This document shows positions 1 to 6,762 of a DNA stretch of 6,762 nucleotides, piece after piece. The DNA is from Eubacteriales Family XIII. Incertae Sedis bacterium (GTDB taxonomy: Bacteria > Bacillota > Clostridia > Peptostreptococcales > Anaerovoracaceae). Under the pieces are notes generated by a model. It saw only the letters and a list, made by a program, of their open reading frames with translations. It did not search any database and was not told where the DNA came from. How positions within the stretch are numbered: position 1 is the first letter of the stretch; every line of letters starts with the position of its first letter. A program made the translations under genes and the position numbers. The stretch spans positions 1 through 6,762 of the forward strand of contig JAIRTJ010000196.1 of the NCBI GenBank assembly GCA_031254995.1. The letters run 5' to 3'.

Positions 1-35
1 CGCGCTCCGCGTCCGCCGCTGATTTCACGGTTCAT
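1..35 (-). CDS. Possible start of a downstream gene, cut by the window edge
   Basis: An ATG at 35-33 lies one base after the LRR gene stop codon (TGA, 39-37). It opens a frame that runs off the window, reading MNREISGGRGA. The end of the LRR gene supplies a plausible Shine-Dalgarno sequence (GAGGTGA, a few bases before the ATG), and no terminator separates the two. This is the arrangement expected for a translationally coupled next gene in the same operon. Only eleven codons are visible, so neither function nor reality can be judged. It could equally be a chance ATG in the 3' untranslated region. Confidence 0.3.
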   Translation of the reverse strand, partial: MNREISGGRGA

Positions 36-36
36 T

Positions 37-1545
37 TCACCTCTTCGACCGACTCGCGTAATAGGGCTTGTCGCGCGTAATCGTCGCTTTCGTCGCGGCC
101 CACCTTGCGTAATACGTGACGGCCTTCGCAACCTTGGTCGTCGCCGAGATCTTCGCGCCGCCGGAAGTCGCCGTATACCAACCCAAGAATGAATGACCTG
201 TCTTGATCGGAGTTTGCAGGGCGCCGACAACTGAGTTTTCCGCGATGATCTTGCTTGCAATCGCGTTGCCGCCGTTGCTGTTGAAGGTCACGGTGATATT
301 TTGCGGCAACACGCCGCTCACTCCGAATCTCGCGACGAGAGACTGCCTGTTTGGGGAATCGGGAATACCGTTGCGAACGCAATACAGTCTTTTCAACGCC
401 GCATTTGCGCCTACGTTCAACGCGGAGAGCCTGTTGTCCGAGCAATCCAAATAGGTCAAATTGATGTTTTTGCTCACATCCAGAGCTGTCAATCTGTTTT
501 TTCCGCACATCGCTTCCTTCAAAGCTCCGTTCTTTCTCAGATCCAAGGCGGTCAGATTGTTTTGCGTGCAATGCAACAACAGCAATTTGGGATTGCCGCG
601 GACATCCAACGAGCTTAAACCTGCCCCGCTGCATGACAATTTCGTCAGATCCGCGTTTTTGCTCACATCCAAGGACTTCAGATTGTTGCCTCCGCAATAC
701 AATTCCTTAAGCGCTATATTCTTGCTTAAATATAAGGATTTGAGATCATTGTTCTCGCATGACAATTTTGTCAGGCCGGTGTTTTTGCTCACATTCAAGG
801 CCGTGAGGTCGTTGAGCCAGCACTCCAATAGGATCAATTTCGGATTTCCGCTCAAATCCAAGGAACCTATCGCGTTGTCGAAACAATAAAGCCCCGCAAG
901 ATCCGCGCAACCGCTCACGTTCAGCGTCTTGATATAGTTTATCTCGCAGGAGAGGACGGTCAACGCGGTCGCTCCGCTCACGTCCAAAGCGGTGAGCAAG
1001 TTGTAGGAGCAGGACAGAGCGGTCAGACAGGGATTCTTGCCCACGATCAGCGATTTTAAAGCGTTTTCCGAGCATTCCAAATCGATCAATTCGAGGTTTT
1101 TGCTCGTATTCAAGCTCGTCAGATCGTTCCCCCTGCAATCCAATTTTTGCAAGTGCGTATTTTTGCTCACATCCAAGGACGCGATATCGTTATACTCGCA
1201 GGACAGGGCGATCAAATCCCTGCAGGCTGTCACATTCAGCGAGTAAATATCCAAGTCGCACAGGTCGATGCTGACTACCGGTTTTCCCCCGAGCGTCGAG
1301 GGAACGGCAACGATTCTTCCTCCGGTGTAACTCGTGATGTACGCGCCGTATCCGCAATCGCCTGTCTTGATCTCGTACGCAAATCCTTTTTCGGATGCCT
1401 GCTCCGTCAGAGTCATCCTATGCGTCGCGTAAGACGAATCGGCGAAATACGCGCAAATGCCGGAAAACAGGAGTACGCACGCCAAGGTCGCAGCAAACGA
1501 GACGCCGCGCCTCCTGCTCTCTTCGAAAAACGCTCTCCGATGCAT
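37..1545 (-). CDS. Secreted leucine-rich-repeat protein with C-terminal InlB B-repeat-like domain
   Basis: This 502-residue protein is probably exported. The N-terminus has a basic segment (residues 2-13), a hydrophobic core (about 15-35) and a possible signal-peptidase site after SYA (residue 40). Residues 88-395 form fifteen consecutive 21-residue LRR units of the type LxxLxCxxNxLxxLDVSKN. The first unit has Leu where the other fourteen have Cys. Residues 417-483 (VTFNSNGG, LGWYT, ARW) match the InlB B-repeat/Listeria-Bacteroides repeat family. The basic tail ends RSKR, with no LPXTG sorting motif or membrane anchor, so the protein is either released or held non-covalently. The ATG at 1545 is preceded by AAGGAG (1554-1559) at 8-nt spacing. 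LRR and B-repeat proteins often act in surface adhesion or binding to host or other proteins. The ligand here is unknown, and no catalytic domain is visible. Confidence 0.9.
   Translation of the reverse strand: MHRRAFFEESRRRGVSFAATLACVLLFSGICAYFADSSYATHRMTLTEQASEKGFAYEIKTGDCGYGAYITSYTGGRIVAVPSTLGGKPVVSIDLCDLDIYSLNVTACRDLIALSCEYNDIASLDVSKNTHLQKLDCRGNDLTSLNTSKNLELIDLECSENALKSLIVGKNPCLTALSCSYNLLTALDVSGATALTVLSCEINYIKTLNVSGCADLAGLYCFDNAIGSLDLSGNPKLILLECWLNDLTALNVSKNTGLTKLSCENNDLKSLYLSKNIALKELYCGGNNLKSLDVSKNADLTKLSCSGAGLSSLDVRGNPKLLLLHCTQNNLTALDLRKNGALKEAMCGKNRLTALDVSKNINLTYLDCSDNRLSALNVGANAALKRLYCVRNGIPDSPNRQSLVARFGVSGVLPQNITVTFNSNGGNAIASKIIAENSVVGALQTPIKTGHSFLGWYTATSGGAKISATTKVAKAVTYYARWAATKATITRDKPYYASRSKR
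361..1284 (-). repeat. Tandem 63-bp coding repeats (21-residue LRR units)
   Basis: Fifteen in-register units of 63 bp encode residues 88-395 of the LRR protein. Cysteine falls at residue 116 and every 21 residues to 389, fourteen times without a register slip. Some copies stay close at DNA level: the plus-strand text ttttgctcacatccaa, which encodes the DVSKN turn, recurs near 655 and 1163, with one-base variants near 468 and 783. The other units have diverged strongly, which fits an old array under selection for protein structure more than a recent expansion. The last unit (382-395) is incomplete and leads into the linker before the B-repeat. Confidence 0.9.
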
Positions 1546-1565
1546 ACCAATCGCTCCTTTTTTCC

Positions 1566-1650
1566 GTTGCGCCGCCGCAGGTCTTTCGAACCGTATCCGG
1601 GCATCGTCTTTCTATAGCGCCCTGTCCTTCGCGGCCTCGGTCGACGCAAC
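1566..1650 (-). promoter_or_regulatory. Possible folded 5' leader of the LRR gene
   Basis: The predicted promoter leaves about 125 nt of leader before the LRR start codon. Within it, 1643-1650 can pair with 1566-1573 (8 bp, one G-U). Directly stacked on the 3' side, 1631-1635 pairs with 1574-1578 (GCCGC with GCGGC). Inside lie a 4-bp GGGC/GCCC stem (1599-1602 with 1619-1622) and a weak 3-bp hairpin (1580-1592). The outer helix ends 6 nt before the Shine-Dalgarno sequence. I cannot match it to a known riboswitch class. GC-rich sequence pairs easily by chance, so this is only a candidate. Confidence 0.25.
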
Positions 1651-1677
1651 ATCATGGGATATAGTTTAATAAAAGTA

Positions 1678-1706
1678 ATTATATTCCTTTTTGATGATCA
1701 TGTCAA
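1678..1706 (-). promoter_or_regulatory. Consensus sigma-A promoter of the LRR gene
   Basis: On the minus strand TTGACA (1701-1706) and TATAAT (1678-1683) are both perfect consensus hexamers separated by 17 bp. Transcription should start near 1671, giving a leader of about 125 nt. The site lies just downstream of the dnaJ terminator, so the LRR gene is probably its own transcription unit and not part of the heat-shock operon. A strong consensus promoter usually implies either high expression or control by a repressor; see the overlapping palindrome. Confidence 0.85.
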
Positions 1707-1716
1707 TACATGTATT
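1705..1716. promoter_or_regulatory. 12-bp palindrome overlapping the -35 box (possible operator)
   Basis: AATACATGTATT is a perfect palindrome that shares two bases with the -35 hexamer of the LRR gene promoter. A dimeric repressor or activator bound here would contact RNA polymerase. A second short palindrome, ATGATCAT (1694-1701), lies in the spacer beside it. No regulator gene in the window obviously matches, and HrcA recognises a different site. In an AT-rich promoter, palindromes this short can arise by chance. Confidence 0.35.
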
Positions 1717-1787
1717 CTTTGGATTTTGCTTACTTATAGTGCATGTGTTTCAATGAGAGTAAAAGAGCGGATACGCGATTCGGACAT

Positions 1788-1835
1788 AAAAAAAGGCTGT
1801 CCCTTCTTGACTTTTCAAGTCTTTTGAGACAGACC
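1788..1835 (-). terminator. Rho-independent terminator of the heat-shock operon
   Basis: On the minus strand a hairpin is followed by seven T residues (1788-1794). The outer stem pairs GG(T)CTGTCTC with GGGACAGCC, with one bulged T and one G-T pair. An inner stem pairs GACTT with AAGTC around a GAA loop. It lies 64 nt after the dnaJ stop and before the LRR promoter, so it most likely ends the hrcA-grpE-dnaK-dnaJ transcript. The T tract is only on the minus-strand side, so it works in that direction. Confidence 0.85.
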
Positions 1836-1880
1836 CTCTCCGATCGATTCAATAATTTGCGCTCGGTTCGATTTAGTTTG

Positions 1881-1896
1881 CCGCGAGGAAACGCGG
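1881..1896 (-). other. Small GC-rich hairpin just after the dnaJ stop
   Basis: CCGCG and CGCGG (5 bp) flank a 6-nt loop only 3 nt beyond the dnaJ stop codon. No T tract follows, so it is not a terminator. It might protect the mRNA 3' end or be chance. Confidence 0.25.
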
Positions 1897-1899
1897 AAT

Positions 1900-3045
1900 T
1901 CACCCAAACATCTTCTTCACGGTCTCGGCGAACTTGCTCTGCTTCGCGTATGAATCCTTGCCGATCTTGCCTGCCAAGTCCTTGACGGCCTTCTTCTGAT
2001 CCGCGTTCAACTTCGTGGGAACCTCCAAGTTGACCTTGACGTAGAGGTCGCCCATCTTGTTGCTCCTGAGCGCCTTTACGCCCTTTCCTTTCAATCGGAA
2101 TACGGCGCCGGGCTGCGTACCCGGCGGCACCTTGTAGCTGACCTTTTCCTTCAGCGCGGGCACGACGATGGATGCGCCGAGCGCCGCCTGATCGAAGGTG
2201 ATCGGTATTTCCAGTCGCAGATCGTTGCCCGAACGCGTAAAGAGCTTGTGAGGCTCCACCCCGATGATGACGTAGAGATCGCCGGGAGGCCCGCCGTTGA
2301 TGCCCGGCTCGCCTTGCCCGCGCAGGGATATGATGGAATCGTTGTCCACGCCTGCGGGGATGTCGACGGATATGGTCACGTCCTTGCGTATGCGCCCCGT
2401 ACCCGCGCATTGCTTGCAGGGTTTTTCGATGACTTCGCCCGTACCGTGACACATGGGGCAGGTTCCGACATTCGTAAAGGAGCCGAAGGGCGTATTTTGT
2501 TGAGTCTGCACCTGCCCGCTGCCGTTGCATTGCGGGCAGACCTTCTTCGCCGTACCGTTTTCCGCGCCGCTGCCGCGGCAGGACGGACATTCCGTATTCT
2601 TCTTTAGCAGTACATTCTTTTTTGCGCCGAACGCCGCTTCCTCAAAGGAAATGCGGATGGATTTCTGGAGATCCTGCCCCTTTCGCGGGGCGTTTCGTCG
2701 CGAGGCTCCGCCGCCGAAGATGCCGCCGAAGATGTCGCCGAAGATATCCCCGAAGTCCGCTGAAGCGAAACCGGAACCTCCGAAACCGGAACCGCCGGCG
2801 CCGAATCCTGCGTTCGGATCGACGCCCGCATGTCCGAATTTATCATAGAGGTCTTTTTTCTTGGCATCCGACAGGATGCTGTATGCTTCGTTGACTTCTT
2901 TGAATTTTTCCTCCGCCGCCTTGTCTCCCGGGTTCTTGTCCGGATGAAACTCCATGGCCTTCTTGCGAAAAGCCTTTTTGATCTCATCCTCCGTCGCGCC
3001 CTTTTTTATTCCCAACGCTTCGTAATAATCTCGTTTGTCAGCCAT
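1900..3045 (-). CDS. dnaJ: Molecular chaperone DnaJ (type I Hsp40)
   Basis: This cytoplasmic co-chaperone delivers unfolded protein to DnaK and stimulates its ATPase. All type I domains are present in 381 residues, the usual length. The J-domain (about 5-70) has the catalytic HPD at 34-36, and a Gly/Phe-rich linker (about 74-113) contains repeated GDIF/GGIF motifs. Four zinc-binding CxxCxGxG motifs start at 153 (CPSCRGSG), 170 (CPQCNGSG), 196 (CPMCHGTG) and 210 (CKQCAGTG). Two C-terminal substrate-binding beta domains follow (about 220-345), then the dimerisation tail. The ATG at 3045 follows AGAGGA with about 10 nt spacing and lies 59 bp after dnaK, in the same operon. It is the last gene before the terminator. 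No key residue is missing. Confidence 0.97.
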   Translation of the reverse strand: MADKRDYYEALGIKKGATEDEIKKAFRKKAMEFHPDKNPGDKAAEEKFKEVNEAYSILSDAKKKDLYDKFGHAGVDPNAGFGAGGSGFGGSGFASADFGDIFGDIFGGIFGGGASRRNAPRKGQDLQKSIRISFEEAAFGAKKNVLLKKNTECPSCRGSGAENGTAKKVCPQCNGSGQVQTQQNTPFGSFTNVGTCPMCHGTGEVIEKPCKQCAGTGRIRKDVTISVDIPAGVDNDSIISLRGQGEPGINGGPPGDLYVIIGVEPHKLFTRSGNDLRLEIPITFDQAALGASIVVPALKEKVSYKVPPGTQPGAVFRLKGKGVKALRSNKMGDLYVKVNLEVPTKLNADQKKAVKDLAGKIGKDSYAKQSKFAETVKKMFG

Positions 3046-3104
3046 GAATCGTCATTCCTCTTCCGTTTGCGCCTTTCTTGCGTCCGCGTCCCGTCCGCGA
3101 GAGA

Positions 3105-5003
<1,899 letters not shown>

Positions 5004-5034
5004 CTTTTAAATCCTCCTTTTCAGCCCGGCTTCC

Positions 5035-5172
5035 TTACGCACGATCGTTCGCGTCGCCCGGAAGAAATCCTGTGCTTGTTTTTTTATTTACAAACGGATT
5101 GCGCCGTTTATATCGTTGTTTGCGCGCGATCCCCCGGATGATCCTCGAGGTCGCCGCGCGGACGAACCTCAT
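5035..5172 (-). CDS. Possible 45-residue basic peptide between grpE and dnaK
   Basis: An ATG directly abuts the grpE stop codon (TGA then ATG) and opens 45 codons ending in TAA, 31 nt before dnaK. The peptide starts MRFVRAATSRIIRG, has 13 Arg/Lys against two Asp, and shows no signal peptide or known domain. A weak GGAG four bases before the ATG could allow re-initiation by ribosomes finishing grpE. I recognise no family, and an open frame of this length is not rare by chance in sequence of this composition. It may simply be spacer. Confidence 0.25.
   Translation of the reverse strand: MRFVRAATSRIIRGIARKQRYKRRNPFVNKKTSTGFLPGDANDRA
5092..5109 (-). other. Small hairpin in the grpE-dnaK spacer
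   Basis: AAACGG and CCGTTT (6 bp) surround a 6-nt loop, followed on the minus strand by an A-rich stretch (TAAATAAAAAAAC). The downstream tract is A-rich and not U-rich, so this is not a terminator in the operon direction. It could mark an mRNA processing or stability element separating the hrcA-grpE part from the more highly needed dnaK-dnaJ part, but that is inference. Confidence 0.3.
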
Positions 5173-5817
5173 TCACTCCGCAACCTTGACCATCGCGGGT
5201 CTGATCACGCGATCCTTGAGCTTGTATCCCTTTTGCAGGACGTCCGATACGCGACCGCTCTCGTACGCATCCGAGGCCTCCATGACGACCGCGTGATGAA
5301 CGTTCGGATCGAACACCTCGCCCGCAGCCGCGATTTCCTCGACATCGTTCTTTTTCAAGACGTTGATCAGCTGCGCGCGAATCATGTCCATGCCCTCCAG
5401 AAATTTTGCGTCCGCGCCCTCTGCGGCGTCTTGCGCGACCGCTCGCTCGAAATTGTCCAAAACCTCGAGGAGATCCCCCGCAAATTTCGCGTTCGCATAG
5501 ACGTATATATCTGATTTTTCCTTTTCTGTTCGTTTTTTATAATTTTGGAAATCTGCGGCGAGTCGCATATACCGCAGATCCGAACCTTCCTCCGCCTCCG
5601 GTTCGCTTGCCGAAGGCTTTTCCGCTTCTGCGGTCTCCGAACCCTCGGCTTCCTGCGCGTCCTTCCCGTCATCCCCGGATCCGGCGGATGCGCTCTTCCT
5701 TCGCTTCGCCGTTTCGTCCGCCGCGCGACCCTTAGGGGAAGCCCCCTTGCCGTCGACCGTCTTTCGTTTCGCGGCATCCTCCGCCGCTCGTTCTGTCTCG
5801 TCGCGTTGATCGCTCAT
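5173..5817 (-). CDS. grpE: Nucleotide exchange factor GrpE
   Basis: GrpE releases ADP from DnaK and works as a dimer in the cytoplasm. The 214-residue protein has three parts. Residues 1-79 form a charged, Ala/Glu/Lys-rich arm that is probably disordered. Residues about 80-158 form the long dimerising helix region, with the family motifs LAADFQNYKKR (87-97) and LLEVLDNFERA (116-126). The C-terminal beta domain that enters the DnaK cleft follows, with FDPNVHHAV (169-177) and GYKLKDRVIRPAMVKV (197-212), which fit the GrpE signature. The ATG (5817-5815) overlaps the hrcA stop as ATGA, and AAGGAG sits 7 nt upstream inside hrcA, so the two are translationally coupled. The disordered arm makes it somewhat longer than the 187-197 residues of B. 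subtilis and E. coli GrpE. Confidence 0.96.
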   Translation of the reverse strand: MSDQRDETERAAEDAAKRKTVDGKGASPKGRAADETAKRRKSASAGSGDDGKDAQEAEGSETAEAEKPSASEPEAEEGSDLRYMRLAADFQNYKKRTEKEKSDIYVYANAKFAGDLLEVLDNFERAVAQDAAEGADAKFLEGMDMIRAQLINVLKKNDVEEIAAAGEVFDPNVHHAVVMEASDAYESGRVSDVLQKGYKLKDRVIRPAMVKVAE

Positions 5818-6566
5818 TCCTCGTCTCCTTCTTGCAGTTTAAACGTCCTGTCCAAGTTCTTCGTCATGTAATCGATGACGGAAGTGATCTCGCTGTATCG
5901 CATTCTCGTGGGGCCGATTACGCCCAATTTCCCGACGAATTTCCCGTCAACATGGTAGGTCGCCGTGATGATGCTGCTGTCGGGCATGATATCGCTGCTG
6001 TTTTCGTCGCCGATCGTGATCGCGATCCCGTCCTCCCGGCTCACGATGGTGTCCGTGAGATCATCTCGCTTATCCACCATTTCCAGAAAATGCTTGGCGC
6101 GCTCCACGTTGTTGAACTCCGGATGCGCGAATATGCGCGTCATGCCTTCCAAAAATAGCCGAACCTTGTACATGTCCTGCAAGGTCGCGAACGAGGTCAA
6201 GTTCGTCAGTTCCGAGAGCAATTCCGAAGCGTGTCTCACGGTCCTCTCGAGTTCGGCGATATTCGCGCGCAACTCGGATCGTATCTTCTTTTTTGCCGTC
6301 TCGCTCAATTCGTATCGATCCATGAGCCGATTCACGTAGAGCCTGTATGCCTTATCAGACGGCACTCGTCCCGCAGACGTGTGCGGATGCGTGAGGAGAC
6401 CCATCTCCTCCAAGTCGGCCATCTCGTTCCGAATGGTCGCGGGGCTGATTCCCATCTCGTACTTTCGAGACAGGGTTCGCGATCCCACCGGCTCTGCGGT
6501 CATAATGAAATCGGAGACGATCGCCTGCAATATCTTCAATTTCCGTTCTGTCAGTTCCATTTTCAT
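5814..6566 (-). CDS. hrcA: Heat-inducible repressor HrcA, short form lacking the middle domain
   Basis: HrcA represses class I heat-shock genes by binding CIRCE. The winged-helix DNA-binding domain is intact (about 1-105, including PVGSRTL at 26-32, SPATIRNEMADLEEMG at 41-56 and SAGRVPS at 64-70). The C-terminal GAF half is also clear (about 133-243, with GIAITIGDEN and GVIGPTRMRY). Family members usually have about 320-350 residues; this has 250. By recalled alignment to B. subtilis HrcA, LSELTNLTS (117-125) joins almost directly to RLFLEGMTRIFAHPEF (136-151), losing roughly 90-100 residues that include the inserted dimerisation domain and the start of the GAF fold. The frame is open, with no stop or frameshift. 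I chose the ATG at 6566 because AAGAAAG lies 6 nt upstream and family homology starts at MELTERK. ATG 6560 and an in-frame ATG at 6680 (38 more residues, AGAGGA touching the start codon) are alternatives. Confidence 0.92.
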   Translation of the reverse strand: MKMELTERKLKILQAIVSDFIMTAEPVGSRTLSRKYEMGISPATIRNEMADLEEMGLLTHPHTSAGRVPSDKAYRLYVNRLMDRYELSETAKKKIRSELRANIAELERTVRHASELLSELTNLTSFATLQDMYKVRLFLEGMTRIFAHPEFNNVERAKHFLEMVDKRDDLTDTIVSREDGIAITIGDENSSDIMPDSSIITATYHVDGKFVGKLGVIGPTRMRYSEITSVIDYMTKNLDRTFKLQEGDEE

Positions 6567-6605
6567 TGCATTCTTTCTTGCGTTATCAAAAATCTCGCCG
6601 CGACC

Positions 6606-6620
6606 GCCGAATATTTCGGC
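6606..6620 (-). other. Short inverted repeat in the hrcA leader
   Basis: GCCGAA and TTCGGC (6 bp) flank a 3-nt loop about 40 nt before the hrcA start. Just upstream on the transcript lies AAAGGGAGG (about 6624-6632), an excellent Shine-Dalgarno match with no ATG at useful distance; only a TTG lies 2 nt away, too close. The hairpin could influence ribosome access in the leader, but it is short and may be chance. Confidence 0.25.
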
Positions 6621-6688
6621 CAAAACCTCCCTTTGTGACGCAGATCGGACAGTTCCTCTCGCAAGCGGATGTGTTTTCATTCCTCTTG

Positions 6689-6715
6689 TTAGCACTCGAG
6701 CATGGTGAGTGCTAA
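6689..6715. promoter_or_regulatory. CIRCE operator (HrcA binding site)
   Basis: TTAGCACTC and GAGTGCTAA form perfect 9-bp inverted arms around a 9-bp spacer, the exact consensus CIRCE element. It lies between the promoter and hrcA, starting about 5-6 nt after the predicted transcription start, so bound HrcA would block transcription of the whole operon including hrcA itself. Located in the transcribed leader, it could also form an RNA hairpin. This is the only CIRCE copy I found in the window. Confidence 0.98.
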
Positions 6716-6727
6716 CATCTACCCTAA

Positions 6728-6755
6728 ATTATACACTGCCGACGGGCTATGTCAA
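6728..6755 (-). promoter_or_regulatory. Sigma-A promoter of the heat-shock operon
   Basis: On the minus strand TTGACA (6750-6755) and TATAAT (6728-6733) are both perfect consensus, separated by 16 bp. Transcription should begin near 6721, immediately before CIRCE. The combination of a strong vegetative promoter with CIRCE is the class I heat-shock arrangement of Firmicutes, in which control is by repression and not by an alternative sigma factor. Confidence 0.92.
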
Positions 6756-6762
6756 CAGTGTA
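6732..6762. repeat. 7-bp inverted repeat flanking the heat-shock promoter
   Basis: TACACTG (6732-6738) and CAGTGTA (6756-6762) are perfect inverted copies separated by 17 bp. One arm abuts the -35 box and the other overlaps the edge of the -10 box. The second arm ends at the last base of the window, so the repeat may be longer. The placement suits a second operator in addition to CIRCE, but no regulator can be named. Confidence 0.45.

Noticed and set aside
32..697. 221-codon minus-strand frame inside the LRR gene
   Set aside because: It is a shadow of the 63-bp repeats: the Arg/Gln-rich product simply repeats the array in another frame.
1438..1500. Lipoprotein signal (SGIC) at residues 28-31 of the LRR protein
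   Set aside because: A lipobox needs Gly, Ala or Ser just before the Cys; here it is Ile. A normal signal peptide fits better.
1413..1655. 80-codon Arg-rich frame crossing the LRR leader and start
   Set aside because: It overlaps the signal peptide of the LRR gene out of frame and has no good ribosome site. The region is better explained as leader.
1730..2590. 286-codon minus-strand frame overlapping dnaJ
   Set aside because: It starts inside dnaJ in another frame, is extremely Arg-rich, runs through the terminator and matches nothing.
3046..3104. Short direct repeats (GCGGAC) in the dnaK-dnaJ spacer
   Set aside because: They are two short GC-rich copies without symmetry or spacing typical of a regulatory site, and probably chance.
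5104..5135. Possible internal promoter before dnaK (TATAAA near 5109)
   Set aside because: No -35-like hexamer occurs at 15-19 bp upstream, where the sequence is GC-rich, and there is no second CIRCE.

Overview
The window carries a clostridial-type (class I) heat-shock operon read leftward on the minus strand, hrcA-grpE-dnaK-dnaJ. It is followed by a separately transcribed gene for a secreted leucine-rich-repeat (LRR) protein. All supported genes are on the minus strand, so transcription runs from high to low coordinates. The gene order, the CIRCE operator, strong AGGAGG-type ribosome binding sites, consensus sigma-A promoters and a DnaK lacking the Gram-negative N-terminal insertion all point to a Bacillota (Firmicutes) bacterium. 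The moderately high GC content and the 21-residue LRR/InlB-repeat protein suggest an uncultured clostridial lineage; that placement is inference.

Layout in order of transcription: (1) 6567-6762 holds a near-ideal promoter (TTGACA, 16 bp, TATAAT) flanked by a 7-bp inverted repeat, then a perfect CIRCE operator and a roughly 120-nt leader. (2) hrcA (5814-6566) encodes the CIRCE repressor but is only about 250 residues long. Its middle appears to be missing in frame. (3) grpE (5173-5817) overlaps hrcA by ATGA. (4) A 169-bp spacer contains a possible 45-codon basic ORF that starts directly after the grpE stop, and a small hairpin. (5) dnaK (3105-5003). (6) dnaJ (1900-3045). (7) The 354-bp gap at 1546-1899 contains, in transcription order, a small GC-rich hairpin after dnaJ, a rho-independent terminator, a consensus promoter overlapped by a 12-bp palindrome, and a GC-rich leader of about 125 nt that may fold. 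(8) The LRR gene (37-1545) encodes a signal peptide, fifteen 21-residue LRR units of which fourteen carry an invariant cysteine, and one InlB B-repeat-like domain. (9) A possible following ORF begins 1 nt after the LRR stop and leaves the window.

How the genes work together: HrcA represses the operon by binding CIRCE. GrpE (nucleotide exchange) and DnaJ (J-domain co-chaperone) drive the DnaK ATPase cycle. Titration or unfolding of HrcA during heat stress would raise expression of all of them. The LRR protein has its own promoter after a terminator and shows no functional link to the chaperones.

Most of the window is ordinary. The observation most worth following up is the short HrcA, which keeps its DNA-binding domain and C-terminal GAF half but lacks the region expected to hold the inserted dimerisation domain. 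No new multi-gene system is evident.
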